Below are positions 41,109 to 50,858 of a stretch of 64,000 nucleotides of DNA, in pieces (position 1 is the first letter of the stretch; each line of letters begins with the position of its first letter). The position numbers and the translations under genes were made by a program. Source of the stretch: an uncultured Oscillospiraceae bacterium (GTDB taxonomy: Bacteria; Bacillota; Clostridia; Oscillospirales; Ruminococcaceae); contig CAJFOX010000034.1 in NCBI GenBank assembly GCA_904397845.1, positions 1 to 64,000 on the forward strand, in the 5' to 3' direction. Below the pieces are notes generated by a model that did no database searches, had not been told where the DNA came from, and worked only from the letters and a program-made list of their open reading frames with translations.

Positions 41109-41843
41109 TTGAGGGAAGAAAGAGCAGGACAGCTGCCCGATACAAAGCTTACCAGCAAACGGTTGATGGAACTGCATGTGCAGGCCATGTATACTTTTGA
41201 TCCGTCACAACGGCTTTTGCAGGTCAACGAACCTTGGCCTAATCCGCCAAGGGCGCCCCGAATGTTTTTGACCCGCTCGATAGATGGCGATATTGCCTGC
41301 CGGTTCCGGAAAGATCTTCCGGACAACCTCGTTCAGAGGCTGGCGGAGCGGGTAGTTTTGGAACAGGCGCCGCTGCATTTAGCGGATGCTCCCCGGTACC
41401 GGAAAGATTATCTGCACCTTCTCGGAGCGGAACAGGAGGATTACGGCCCTTGCTACTGGATACCTGAAATCCCAACGATGCCGGGTAACGTGATGTTTTT
41501 AAACCGGGAAAATATCCAACCGCTTCTCCCGGATGCGTTTTCTTGGCTTGCACAGGAAATTTCTTACGTGCACCCTTGCGCGGCAGTGATTCAAGACGGA
41601 CAGGTGGTATCGATTTGCCGCAGCGTTCGAGTCGGCAGCGAAGCGGTGGAAGCGGGTTTGGAAACGCTGCCGGCTTATCGGGGCAGGGGATATGCCGGTT
41701 TTGTTGTCGCGGCTTGGGCGAGTGCAGTGCGTAAAGAAGGGCGGGAACCGCTTTATAGCACCGCGTGGGATAACCTGACCTCTCAGCAGGTGGCCAAAAA
41801 GCTGGGGATGCGGTGGTACGGCGTGAATTTTACAGTGTGGTGA
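41109..41843 (+). CDS. GNAT family acetyltransferase inserted between truB and ribF
   Basis: A 244-residue protein with a long N-terminal half (WPNPPRAPRMFLTRSIDG; IPTMPGNVMFLNREN) and a C-terminal GNAT domain: AAVIQDGQVVSICRSVRVG, then ETLPAYRGRGYAGFVVAAWA with the acetyl-CoA loop, and LYSTAWDNLTSQQVAKKLG. It resembles the GNAT_acetyltran-type proteins of Clostridia. The substrate is unknown. TTG 41109 follows AGAGAGGAAAA. It is cotranscribed with truB and ribF by spacing. Confidence 0.85.
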   Translation: MREERAGQLPDTKLTSKRLMELHVQAMYTFDPSQRLLQVNEPWPNPPRAPRMFLTRSIDGDIACRFRKDLPDNLVQRLAERVVLEQAPLHLADAPRYRKDYLHLLGAEQEDYGPCYWIPEIPTMPGNVMFLNRENIQPLLPDAFSWLAQEISYVHPCAAVIQDGQVVSICRSVRVGSEAVEAGLETLPAYRGRGYAGFVVAAWASAVRKEGREPLYSTAWDNLTSQQVAKKLGMRWYGVNFTVW

Positions 41844-41869
41844 AAAAATGCATCCAGGAGGGTTGGAAA

Positions 41870-42784
41870 ATGGAAAAACAGCGGACATCGGTAGCGCTGG
41901 GCTTTTTTGACGGCGTACATCTGGGGCACCGCCGTGTCATTGAAAAGGCGGTGGCATTGGCGCAGGGAAATCTTATCCCGGCGGTATTCACCTTTACCAT
42001 GGACGGAAGCGCCCCTGCCAAAAAGCAGGGGGTTGGCGAAATTACAACGCTGGAGCAGAAAATCCGAATTTTGAAAGGAATGGGCATTCAGCAAATTTAT
42101 GCACCGGATTTTTCCGATTTTCACAATATGTCCGGTGAAGCGTTTGTTTATCAGATTTTGAAAGAAAAGATGAATGCGGCGGTAGTCTGCTGTGGCCAGG
42201 ATTTCCGCTTTGGAAAAGGGGCGTCCTGCGATGCGGCGGCCTTACATCGGTTTTGTCAGGCCGCTGGGCTGTCCTGCGTGGTTTTGGAAGAAGTAATGGA
42301 GGACGGCGAGGCGGTCAGTTCTACTCGGGTGCGTCGGGCAATCGCCGCCGGCGAGATGGAAAAAGCCCGGCTGCTGCTGGGGCGGAGGTATTGTTTGGAT
42401 TTCCCCGTAGAGCATGGCAAGGCATTGGGCCGCAGGCTGCAGTTCCCAACCATCAATCAGCGGATTCCCCCGCAGATGGTGCTGCCGCGGTTGGGCGTGT
42501 ACGCAACGATGGCCCGGGTGAATGGCAAAGTCTATGCGGGAGTGACCAATATTGGTGTGCGGCCTACTGTCGAAAAGGGAATGGCCCCGCGGGCAGAGAC
42601 CTACCTGATTGGATTTTCCGGCGATTTGTATGGAAAAGAGGTGCCGGTGGCATTTTTGTCTTTCCTGCGGCCGGAGCAGAAATTTGATTCCGTAGAGGCT
42701 TTGCGGGCGCAGATCGCGGCCGATGCCCAAAAAGCCGATCAAATCGTAAAAAAGGCTTTACAAGAAGAAAAGCCCATGATATAA
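41870..42784 (+). CDS. ribF: Bifunctional riboflavin kinase / FAD synthetase
   Basis: Converts riboflavin to FMN and FMN to FAD. A 304-residue protein: N-terminal FAD synthetase nucleotidyltransferase with ALGFFDGVHLGHRRVI and SSTRVRRAIAAGEM, and C-terminal riboflavin kinase with LQFPTINQRIPP, YAGVTNIGVRPTV and ETYLIGFSGDLYGKEV. ATG 41870 follows CAGGAGGG. The start lies slightly inside the usual family N-terminus, so a few residues may be missing. Confidence 0.95.
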   Translation: MEKQRTSVALGFFDGVHLGHRRVIEKAVALAQGNLIPAVFTFTMDGSAPAKKQGVGEITTLEQKIRILKGMGIQQIYAPDFSDFHNMSGEAFVYQILKEKMNAAVVCCGQDFRFGKGASCDAAALHRFCQAAGLSCVVLEEVMEDGEAVSSTRVRRAIAAGEMEKARLLLGRRYCLDFPVEHGKALGRRLQFPTINQRIPPQMVLPRLGVYATMARVNGKVYAGVTNIGVRPTVEKGMAPRAETYLIGFSGDLYGKEVPVAFLSFLRPEQKFDSVEALRAQIAADAQKADQIVKKALQEEKPMI

Positions 42785-42808
42785 TATTTAAGCTAATCGT
42801 GCCGTACC

Positions 42809-42870
42809 TTGGCTCAGGGGGAACGCCCGTTCCGGGAATTTTCACAGCCCTTTGCTAAGATACGAGCCAA
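42809..42870 (+). promoter_or_regulatory. Putative S15 (rpsO) autoregulatory leader
   Basis: TTGGCTC (42809-42815) pairs perfectly with GAGCCAA (42864-42870), enclosing an inner hairpin GGAAC-GCCC-GTTCC. A long-range helix ending just before the rpsO ribosome binding site fits the S15 leader layouts described for Firmicutes, where S15 represses its own translation. Assignment is by layout only. Confidence 0.5.
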
Positions 42871-42890
42871 TCAAAAAAGGTGGAAAGAAA

Positions 42891-43157
42891 ATGCTGTTGA
42901 AAGAAGAAAAAGCCGCAATCATTGCGGCGAACAAAACCCATGAAAACGATACCGGTTCTCCCGAGGTGCAAATTGCCGTTTTGACCAGACGGATTAACGA
43001 TCTGACCGAGCATTTGAAGATTCATCAGAAGGATCATCATTCTCGTCGCGGCTTGTTAAAAATGGTCGGACACAGACGGAACCTGCTCAATTACCTGCAG
43101 AAAACCGATATTGAGCGTTATCGTGCGATTGTCGCAAAGCTGGGTTTGAGAAAGTAG
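42891..43157 (+). CDS. rpsO: 30S ribosomal protein S15
   Basis: An 88-residue S15: [20 protein letters not shown], then [20 protein letters not shown], the 16S rRNA-binding signature. ATG 42891 is preceded by AAAGGTGGAAAGAAA. Between ribF and pnp as in most bacteria. Confidence 0.98.
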   Translation: MLLKEEKAAIIAANKTHENDTGSPEVQIAVLTRRINDLTEHLKIHQKDHHSRRGLLKMVGHRRNLLNYLQKTDIERYRAIVAKLGLRK

Positions 43158-43169
43158 TTTTTATGCCGG

Positions 43170-43194
43170 AGGGCGGACGGTTGTCGTCCGCCCT
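43170..43194 (+). promoter_or_regulatory. Hairpin between rpsO and pnp
   Basis: A perfect 10-bp GC-rich stem, AGGGCGGACG/CGTCCGCCCT, with a GTTGT loop and no T tract. It matches the kind of stem in the rpsO-pnp spacer that RNases process and PNPase uses for autoregulation in other bacteria. Confidence 0.55.
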
Positions 43195-43332
43195 TCAAGT
43201 GCATATGATGAAAAAGCTTTGGGAGGCTAAGGAAAGGTCTTTAGCAGTGAATCGGGGGTTCGGCGTCGTCGAGCAACGGATTTATTGCTAAATCCGTCCA
43301 AAGCCTGCCGGCGAAAAATGGAGGCTATGAAC

Positions 43333-45450
43333 ATGTTCGAAAATTACCGCGTATTTAAAACTGAATTGGCCGGAAAACCCATTTCTTTTGAAGTGGGGAA
43401 AATGTGTGGCCTGTCCAATGGCTCCTGCCTGGTGCGTTATGGAGAAACCACTGTACTGTGTAACGTTACCGCATCCCAGAAGCCTCGCGACGGGATCGAC
43501 TTTTTTCCTTTGTCCGTGGATTTTGAAGAAAAATTGTACTCTGTAGGCAAGATCCCCGGCTCTTTTTTGAAAAGGGAAGGTCGGCCTTCTGAAAAAGCGA
43601 TTTTGGCATCCCGCATGGTGGACCGTCCCATCCGTCCGCTGTTTCCGAAAGATATGCGCAATGACGTATTGGTAGTCATGACCGTTATGTCGGTGGATCC
43701 TGACTGCCAGCCCGAGATAGCCGGCATGATCGGTACCTCTTTCGCCCTGTCTATCTCTGATATCCCGTGGAACGGCCCGGTGGCGGGCGTCAATGTCGGA
43801 TTGGTGGACGGGGAGATTGTCATTTGCCCGGATGAGGCGCAGCGTGCTGTGTCCGACATGTTGGTTACTGTTGTGGGTTCTGCTGAGAAGATTGTTATGA
43901 TCGAAGCGGGCGCTAACGAAGTAGACGATGATACCATGCTGGAAGCAATCATGAAAGCGCATGAAGAGTGCAAAAAGATGGTAGCTTTTATTTCCGGCGT
44001 GCAAAAGGAGATTGGCAAAGAGAAATTTACCTTTGAATCCAAAGAGATTGATCATGAATTGTTTGAGGCGATTAAGGAATATGCCATTGACCGTGTAAAG
44101 TACGCATTGGATACCGATGATAAGGTGGAACGGGAAGCCCGCTTGGCCCCTATCGTGGAGGATATTCATCAGAAATTCGAAGAAACCCATCCGGATCAGG
44201 CATCTCAGATCGATGAGTGTATTTATCAACTGCAAAAGTTCATTGTCCGCCGCTGGTTGCTGGATGAGGGCAAGAGGGTTGACGGCAGAAAGTTGGATGA
44301 GATGCGGCCACTGGCAGCAGAGGTCGGCGTGCTGCCCCGGGTCCATGGTTCCGGTATGTTTACCCGGGGTCAGACCCAGGTGCTGACGGTTGCAACGCTG
44401 GGTTCCATGCGGGAAGCACAGCTTTTGGATGGAATTGACAGCGAAGAGACCCGCCGCTATATGCATCAGTATAATTTCCCATCCTATTCCGTAGGCGAAA
44501 CCCGTCCCAGCCGCGGCCCCGGCCGCCGTGAGATTGGCCATGGGGCTCTGGCCCAGAAAGCGCTGGAACCAGTTTTGCCGTCTGAAGAGGAATTCCCTTA
44601 TGCCATGCGGTTGGTTTCCGAGGTATTGTCCTCCAATGGATCCACTTCGCAGGCGTCCATCTGCGGCTCTACTTTGGCGCTGATGGATGCGGGTGTCCCG
44701 ATCAAAGCACCGGTTGCCGGTATTTCCTGCGGATTGATTACCGAAGGGGATCGTTGGATGACCATGGTGGATATTCAGGGCCTGGAGGATTTTTATGGCG
44801 ATATGGATTTTAAAGTAGGAGGAACCCACAAAGGCATCACCGCAATCCAGATGGATCTGAAAATTGACGGCTTGACGCCGGAGATCATCAAAGAAGCCTT
44901 TGCCAAAACCCATAAAGCTCGCGACTATATCATTGACGAGATTATGCTTAAGGCTATTCCGGCGCCTCGTGAGGAGCTTAGCGAATATGCGCCGAAGATG
45001 ACAATGCTGAAGATTGATGTGGAGAAAATCCGTGACGTGATCGGTCAGGGAGGCAAGGTTGTTCAGAAAATCTGTGCCGAATGCAACGTCAAGATTGATA
45101 TCGAAGAGGATGGAAGGGTATTTATTTCCGCCATCAACAAAGACGATATCAAGCGTGCTGCGGATATCGTGGAGCTGATTGCAAAAGATCCGGAGATTGG
45201 GGCTATTTACAAAGGGCGCGTAACCCGCCTGATGAGTTTTGGTGCGTTTGTTGAGATCGCGCCTGGAAAAGAAGGGCTGGTTCACATTTCCAAGCTGGAA
45301 AACCACCGGGTAGAAAAAGTGGAAGATGTTGTTTCTGTCGGCGACGAGATTGTGGTGATGGTGACGGAGATCGACCAGCAGGGAAGAATCAACCTGTCCC
45401 GGAAAGATGCATTGGCCAAGCTGGAAGCGAAGAAGTCCGCTGATGCGTAG
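43333..45450 (+). CDS. pnp: Polyribonucleotide nucleotidyltransferase (PNPase)
   Basis: 3'-5' phosphorolytic exoribonuclease. A 705-residue protein with two RNase PH domains (first GETTVLCNVTAS; second RGQTQVLTVATLG and GDMDFKVGGTHKGITAIQMD), KH domain (VIGQGGKVVQKICAE) and S1 domain (IYKGRVTRLMSFGAFVEIAP). ATG 43333 is chosen because GGAGG lies 8 bases upstream; ATG 43327 is an alternative. Confidence 0.97.
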   Translation: MFENYRVFKTELAGKPISFEVGKMCGLSNGSCLVRYGETTVLCNVTASQKPRDGIDFFPLSVDFEEKLYSVGKIPGSFLKREGRPSEKAILASRMVDRPIRPLFPKDMRNDVLVVMTVMSVDPDCQPEIAGMIGTSFALSISDIPWNGPVAGVNVGLVDGEIVICPDEAQRAVSDMLVTVVGSAEKIVMIEAGANEVDDDTMLEAIMKAHEECKKMVAFISGVQKEIGKEKFTFESKEIDHELFEAIKEYAIDRVKYALDTDDKVEREARLAPIVEDIHQKFEETHPDQASQIDECIYQLQKFIVRRWLLDEGKRVDGRKLDEMRPLAAEVGVLPRVHGSGMFTRGQTQVLTVATLGSMREAQLLDGIDSEETRRYMHQYNFPSYSVGETRPSRGPGRREIGHGALAQKALEPVLPSEEEFPYAMRLVSEVLSSNGSTSQASICGSTLALMDAGVPIKAPVAGISCGLITEGDRWMTMVDIQGLEDFYGDMDFKVGGTHKGITAIQMDLKIDGLTPEIIKEAFAKTHKARDYIIDEIMLKAIPAPREELSEYAPKMTMLKIDVEKIRDVIGQGGKVVQKICAECNVKIDIEEDGRVFISAINKDDIKRAADIVELIAKDPEIGAIYKGRVTRLMSFGAFVEIAPGKEGLVHISKLENHRVEKVEDVVSVGDEIVVMVTEIDQQGRINLSRKDALAKLEAKKSADA

Positions 45451-45530
45451 TATAATCAAAAAAAGCCGCCTATCGGGATGTTATTAATCGGGTAAAAATT
45501 AGAGTATCGGCGTCCCAGGGGCGCGGTGAG

Positions 45531-45557
45531 GCGGGCAGCTTTGGCTGCCCGCTTTTT
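45531..45557 (+). terminator. Terminator of the rimP-pnp operon
   Basis: GCGGGCAGC/GCTGCCCGC with a 4-base loop and a T5 run. Confidence 0.9.
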
Positions 45558-45570
45558 GTTCCGCATTGTT

Positions 45571-45770
45571 AATCGGCGGAGAGCATCCAGAACTACTCGT
45601 TGGTCATCCGTTCCAGCACACTGTTCTCGTAGAGCCGCTTGAACAGTGCAGATCACTCTCCGCACCGCTTCTTCTCAGCGTCCGGCTCGTTCTGTAAGCG
45701 GGTGGTTTCCCGACAGTGCTGGGCGCTGTTTTGCGGTTGATGTATTCCGCAAACTGCTGCTCTCATCTTG
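45571..45770 (-). pseudogene. Relic of a large serine recombinase (TnpX/DUF4368 type)
   Basis: Translating the minus strand across frames gives QFAEYINRKTAQHCRETTRL, then ALFKRLYENSVLERMTNE followed by a stop and FWMLSAD. This matches the coiled-coil/DUF4368 region of Tn1549/Tn4451-type site-specific recombinases (typically LFKRLYEDNVxGxIxxExFxxLS). At least two stops/frameshifts, and the catalytic resolvase domain is absent. Confidence 0.6.
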
Positions 45771-46151
45771 ATTGAGCCTGCCACATAAAATATTATATTT
45801 CTGGTTCTGGTCTGCTTTATATTGGACTGTCTCCTCTGTTTGAATAAGTCGATGCGGTAACTACAGGATACGATACCGGCGTATCAAAGTCTATGGGGAC
45901 CTCACACCCCGGCAGGGCCTTTTTGTATCTGTCAGTCGATGTGGGAGAGCAGCTTACCGATGGGATGACAGTGGCCATGGAAAGACCGAGAAGATATGGA
46001 ACACCTTCCTGCTACTATCGTCACAATGCAAGTGAAGGAAGCGGATTTCCTGGATTTGGCTGGCAGGGTGTGATCGGGCGGGAAATACAGAGCAGAAAAA
46101 ATCCATTTACCTGATAACAGAAGGAACAACTCATCCGCATCCAGGCAAAAA
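45771..46151. other. Gene-free stretch
   Basis: I see no supportable gene. It probably contains further unrecognisable remains of the integrated element, since short frames on both strands are broken and unlike proteins. Confidence 0.45.
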
Positions 46152-46183
46152 CAGAGGCCCCGGGCAAAAGCCCGGGGCCTCTG
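46152..46183 (-). terminator. Terminator of the large surface-protein gene
   Basis: A perfect 14-bp GC-rich stem, CAGAGGCCCCGGGC/GCCCGGGGCCTCTG, around a 4-base loop, followed on the minus strand by T5. Confidence 0.9.
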
Positions 46184-46196
46184 TGTCAATTTTGGA

Positions 46197-49100
46197 TTAT
46201 TGCACTGATCGCCGCTTCCAGTACCAGAACCCACAGCCAGCTGCCGCAGCCAGCACGACAGCGAGGCCCGCAATCAAGAATCCATTGATGCCGGATTCTT
46301 CCCCATCATTATCGATTACGGCTTCCTCTGATTCATTAATACTGGGAATGACTTGCTCAATCCCTTCCTCCGCAAGCTCCGGTGTTTCTATCAGGCCCTG
46401 GTTCGGGGCAGTCACCTCTGGCTGGCCTGCCGGAGTGGGGACGGTGCCCGCCACCGGAGCGGTCACCTCCAGGATGCTGCCTGTTTCCGGGTTCAGCTTC
46501 CCGGGATCGTAGGCGGGCGCTTCCGATGCTACTGTGAAGGCAATCTTCTCTAAGTAGGAGAGGGGATAATAGATCCGGCTGCTTTCACTGAGCGCTGCTT
46601 CGGACGGAATCACAATATCCTCCCCGCCATTCCAGGTGATGTGGAGGGTGACGCCGTCTGCATCGGCCAGGGCGCGCATCACAGAGGCCGGCATTCGGTC
46701 GTAGCTGCGGGCGTTGGCTTTGACGGTATCGCCGGGGTTGGCATCTTCAATGAGGTCTTTTACCTTCATCCAGAAGTCATACTCCCGGTCGCGGTAGCTA
46801 CTGGAGCCGCTCCCGCTGGAGGACCCGCCAGAACCTCCGGTATGCCCGCCGCCTGCTGTTTGGGGAGTCGCTGTCACCGCCGCAGAAGGGATGCTGGTGC
46901 CTACGGCATTGATCGCCGTCAAGGTGAACGAATAATTGGTGCCGTTGGCAAGACCCGTGACCTGATAACTGGTCACAGTGGGATCGATCGTGATAGGCGA
47001 ACCCGAAATAGGCGTGCCGTTCTGGGTGACGGACAGTTCATAATTTGTGATGGGGGATCCATTTTCATCTGGCTTTGCCCAGCTGATGGTCACCAATCCA
47101 TCGCCTGGCTGGGCCGTGATGACCGGCTGTGCCGGGGCGATGGCGTTGAAGGTTACAGATTTTTGAACCGTTTGGGGCAGATAGTTGTAATCCCCTTCAT
47201 AGACAATATAGAGGTTTTGTGCTTGCTCATGTTTGATTACCTCTTCCGTCACTGTATACTCGATGGAAATTTGGCCGTTATCACTTGCCTCTAATACATC
47301 GCTGCCTAGCAGGATGCCACCGCTTTGAGGATCACCTAAATAGGTAGAAACCCTGCCAGTGGGAATGCTTATGGAGGTGCTGGAATTGTCTTTCGCTACG
47401 ATAATCTCCACTACCACGGTTTCGCCCAAGTCAAATTTGTCCTCTTGGGTGCCGTCAAGCTTGAGGTCTGCGGTAAGTGTTATCTCCTCCGCCGATTTGT
47501 AGAGCACCGCATACAGGCCACCCTGGTTTTCTGCCATGAAAGTCAGCGCATCTTTGCCCCTCTGATAATCCGGCACTTGGACATCCCCGCCAGATTTGGG
47601 AATGTGGAGCACCACAAAGTTGCCGCTATCAAAGGTCACAGAGGCGCTTTGAGAAGGCCGCCAGGTGATAGTCGCGCTCTGAGCGCCTGTCGCCAGGTCG
47701 CCGCCCACGGCGTTGAGAGGCCGCAGGGCGAAGCTCTCCATTCCTTCAGTCGGATAACCCAACTCGTTTGCTTTGGCGAACCAGGCATCCGTAATATCCT
47801 GATCCGTCATGCCGCCGTCGATATAACCGGCATTAGGATAGAAAGGTTTTATCCAGAGAACGCCATTTGATTCAGCCACTACATCCACCGTTTTTACGGT
47901 GAGGGTCAGCGTCATGCTGCCCGCCGTTACTATTAAGGTAGCAGTTTTTTCTTCTTCTACGGAAGCAGTGACGAAAGTCAGAGTTGTACCTGTAAATTCG
48001 GGAGCGCTTATCATGTTGTTGGTATCAGACGATTCAGTAACATCAGTCATTGCAGTGCCGCCCAGCCACCGACTCAGGTTATAGTTGCGCTTTCCTGTGA
48101 CATTAGCCGGAACCAGAATGGTGCCAGTCATGGCGCTCGTCTGGGGAATGGAGATCTCCATATCATACTGATCGGAGTGGAAGTGAGGGCTTGGCAGGGC
48201 GTTCGAAGCCTCTACCCGCATTTTCAGGGTATAGGTCTGACCGGCGGTGAGGCCGTCAAAGGTGATAGTGCTGCCGTCGCCAGTGGCCGCAGGCTTTATC
48301 ACGTTCCCGTTTTGTTCCAGCTGGTAGCTGACTCCCGCCGCCCCAGGGAAGGAGATGGAATTGGAAGTTTTAAACACATCTGAGGCATTCAAGGGAGTCA
48401 TAGGCGGACGGCAGGGCACAGTAATTTCGGTGGTTCCTGCGCCACTCACATATTTAGCATAGAGCTTTTGCGGATCCTTGTCGCTATCAGAAATATATTT
48501 AGAAATATCCACGCTCAAGCCACTGACATATTTGTTAATGGAGTCTCCGGTACAGTTTGCATTGTCATAAATCTCCACACCGCTGGGAAAGATCATCCGC
48601 TCTGTGGCATAGTTAAAAGTAAACTCGCTTAGAAGCGGCGCATCCGACAGGGTGCTGAAATTGGCGGCGGAGCTGATATTGCCGACGCCATCCTTCTGGA
48701 TAAAGGTGTAGGTCTGGCCTTCAGTCAAGCCGGTGAAGGTGCGATCAATCTGCCAAGTTTTCCCGAAGTCAATGCTGTACTGATAATCCGACCCAGCATC
48801 TTTAAGGATAATGCTGGTTTCCGTCCGGCTTTCCAGCTCCGGTGCGGAAATGACCGTTCCACTGGCATCTGTTACAGTGGCGGCATTGCTGGTGACGGAA
48901 CCGGTATAGCTGCCTGTGCCCGTCACAATACAGTAGATCACCTTATTTTTATCGTCGGCTGTCAGGGTATACGTGTTGCGGGTAGCACTTGTGATTTTTG
49001 CTCCATCCCGGTACCACTGGTAGGTCACCTTGCCGCTGCCGCTTTGCGCCGAAGCAGGGGACAGGCCGCTTAGGTCGGCTTTCAGAGTGGTGTTGGTAGT

Positions 49101-50858
49101 AGCAGAACCGGTGATAGGCATGCTGCCGCTGTTATTCACCAGCTGCACCGTGCCGGAGAGCACCAGGGTAGGGGTAGTGAAGAAGGGTTGCCAGCCATTC
49201 CCGGCCACGGTAAATTCTGTAAAGCTGTTGGTTATATCGGTCAGCTGGGCGGTACCGAATTTCATCCCTACACTGGTCTGTTCATTCATTCCCGTACTCG
49301 CCACCGAAGCGTAGCCGTAGCCCAGCTCGCCCAGAGATTCGCTGCCGATGGTCACAGCGCCGGGGTTTTCCGCTGCATAAAGAACATAGGTGCTTCCGCT
49401 GGCCTGCCGCTTCACCATAGTGTTCTGTACCAGGTTGGTGTCATTGCAGGTGACGGTATTCCCATACACCGCCAGCACGCCGGATTTGGCGGTGATGGCG
49501 GGACGGCCTGTAATCGTGATGGTCACATTGTCGGTCAGCTGCGCAGCTTCCGCAATGGCTGATTCTATCTGCTTCGCTTCGTTATTTACGCGTGGCGCCA
49601 TCATCCGGTTGGCCCGCAGAGAATTGAACGTTGCGTCCCCAGGGATACTTCCGCCATCTCCCCAGCCGCCGATTCCGCCGCCTCCGATTCCCAATTCGAT
49701 TTTGCCGTCATCAGAAGTGATGAGCGTACCTACGCGGCCGCCGCCGATCGCTGCCGAATGGATGCTGGTGGCAGTGATATCGCTGTCGCCGGAAATGGCG
49801 ATAGTAAGAGGAACGTTGCGATTCGGCTCACCGGTGTCCTTATTAACATACAACCAATTATAGGGCATTCCAATCGCCGCACCGTTTTGACTGGCGGCTT
49901 CTATTTTGCTGTCCACAATGATAATAGAAGCCGTCGTGATGGGATTATAAGTGGTGTCATTGCTACAAGTGCGCTGTGCAAGGCCGATGGCAGCACTATT
50001 TTCCGATTCGGCATAGACCTCGGAATGATTCGTAATCGTCAAAGTTTCAAACACACCGCCAATGCAGGCGTTATCCGACGTTGACGTTGAGGATGTGCTA
50101 TATATTTTCGCGTTATATATTTTTGAATTGTCAATCGTGATGGTTTCCGCATTACCCAGCGCCGGGTTAGTATTGGCGGCAGTGGTGAAATCAATAGTGG
50201 AACCGCTGACGGAAATAGAAGAATTTGTGAAGATCTCTGAATCATTATTGCTGACCACACCGGCGATTCTTTTTACATTCCGGATAGTCGAATTCGTTAT
50301 TTCTGTCACTTTTGCGGTAATATATCTATCGTCGTCATCCGCAAAGGAGATTTCGGCATTTTGGATGGTGACATTCGGGCAAACCAGGTAATTGCCGATC
50401 TGGATATCCCCTTCCAAGATCAGCTTGGACTCCGGATGGGCAGAAGCATAAGTACCACTGAACAGGCTATAAACCCACCCGAGATTTAGATGCGCATTAC
50501 TATCACCGGCTGCATTTTTAACATGGATCGTCTGTGCTGCGGTCTTTCCCGTTCCAAAAATGATTTGGTCTACCGCCGAACTGCCGCTGTATTCTACTAT
50601 TGACGCTCCACCGGCACGGAAATCCAGAATATTATTTGTGGAGAAATTATCCATTACAACAGTTACAGGCTTCTCCCATACATCCATTTCAAGGTTGTAG
50701 ATCTGTTCGGAAGTTCCCTTTACGGTGACGGTGACATTTTCAGCCTTCGGCTTAATTGAGATCCAGGCTTCCTCGCTTTCTGTGGATGTGTCTTCGGTAA
50801 CTCCAGTCAGATCGATCACGATATCGCCTTCCGGCTCTAAAACGAGAGCCGATTTCAT
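46197..50858 (-). CDS. Large cell-surface protein, main reading frame (N-terminus split off)
   Basis: 1553 codons of a repetitive surface protein. In order: a right-handed beta-helix-like region of short turns (about residues 70-400: for example ITNSTIRNVKRI, AAIGLAQR, SAAIGGG), an Ig-like domain with VTYQWYRDGAKITSATRNTY (near 660), several beta sandwich stretches, a fibronectin type III domain (VITAQPGDGLVTISWAKPDE, near 1270), a Gly/Ser linker, a DFWMKVKDLIEDANPGDTVK domain, a Pro/Glu-rich wall-spanning tail and a C-terminal membrane helix with KRRSVQ. No LPxTG-type motif is seen. The ATG at 50858 has no signal peptide; the same frame continues upstream through a TGA at 50913-50915 (see the N-terminal fragment). 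As it stands the product would not be exported. Confidence 0.8.
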   Translation of the reverse strand: MKSALVLEPEGDIVIDLTGVTEDTSTESEEAWISIKPKAENVTVTVKGTSEQIYNLEMDVWEKPVTVVMDNFSTNNILDFRAGGASIVEYSGSSAVDQIIFGTGKTAAQTIHVKNAAGDSNAHLNLGWVYSLFSGTYASAHPESKLILEGDIQIGNYLVCPNVTIQNAEISFADDDDRYITAKVTEITNSTIRNVKRIAGVVSNNDSEIFTNSSISVSGSTIDFTTAANTNPALGNAETITIDNSKIYNAKIYSTSSTSTSDNACIGGVFETLTITNHSEVYAESENSAAIGLAQRTCSNDTTYNPITTASIIIVDSKIEAASQNGAAIGMPYNWLYVNKDTGEPNRNVPLTIAISGDSDITATSIHSAAIGGGRVGTLITSDDGKIELGIGGGGIGGWGDGGSIPGDATFNSLRANRMMAPRVNNEAKQIESAIAEAAQLTDNVTITITGRPAITAKSGVLAVYGNTVTCNDTNLVQNTMVKRQASGSTYVLYAAENPGAVTIGSESLGELGYGYASVASTGMNEQTSVGMKFGTAQLTDITNSFTEFTVAGNGWQPFFTTPTLVLSGTVQLVNNSGSMPITGSATTNTTLKADLSGLSPASAQSGSGKVTYQWYRDGAKITSATRNTYTLTADDKNKVIYCIVTGTGSYTGSVTSNAATVTDASGTVISAPELESRTETSIILKDAGSDYQYSIDFGKTWQIDRTFTGLTEGQTYTFIQKDGVGNISSAANFSTLSDAPLLSEFTFNYATERMIFPSGVEIYDNANCTGDSINKYVSGLSVDISKYISDSDKDPQKLYAKYVSGAGTTEITVPCRPPMTPLNASDVFKTSNSISFPGAAGVSYQLEQNGNVIKPAATGDGSTITFDGLTAGQTYTLKMRVEASNALPSPHFHSDQYDMEISIPQTSAMTGTILVPANVTGKRNYNLSRWLGGTAMTDVTESSDTNNMISAPEFTGTTLTFVTASVEEEKTATLIVTAGSMTLTLTVKTVDVVAESNGVLWIKPFYPNAGYIDGGMTDQDITDAWFAKANELGYPTEGMESFALRPLNAVGGDLATGAQSATITWRPSQSASVTFDSGNFVVLHIPKSGGDVQVPDYQRGKDALTFMAENQGGLYAVLYKSAEEITLTADLKLDGTQEDKFDLGETVVVEIIVAKDNSSTSISIPTGRVSTYLGDPQSGGILLGSDVLEASDNGQISIEYTVTEEVIKHEQAQNLYIVYEGDYNYLPQTVQKSVTFNAIAPAQPVITAQPGDGLVTISWAKPDENGSPITNYELSVTQNGTPISGSPITIDPTVTSYQVTGLANGTNYSFTLTAINAVGTSIPSAAVTATPQTAGGGHTGGSGGSSSGSGSSSYRDREYDFWMKVKDLIEDANPGDTVKANARSYDRMPASVMRALADADGVTLHITWNGGEDIVIPSEAALSESSRIYYPLSYLEKIAFTVASEAPAYDPGKLNPETGSILEVTAPVAGTVPTPAGQPEVTAPNQGLIETPELAEEGIEQVIPSINESEEAVIDNDGEESGINGFLIAGLAVVLAAAAGCGFWYWKRRSVQ

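Noticed and set aside
43288..45459. 723-codon minus-strand frame opposite pnp
   Set aside because: It mirrors a conserved gene codon for codon, has no ribosome binding site, and its composition (high His, Asn, Arg) is that of an antisense shadow.
45893..46114. 73-codon plus-strand frame
   Set aside because: No start signal or recognisable domain; lies in decayed element sequence.
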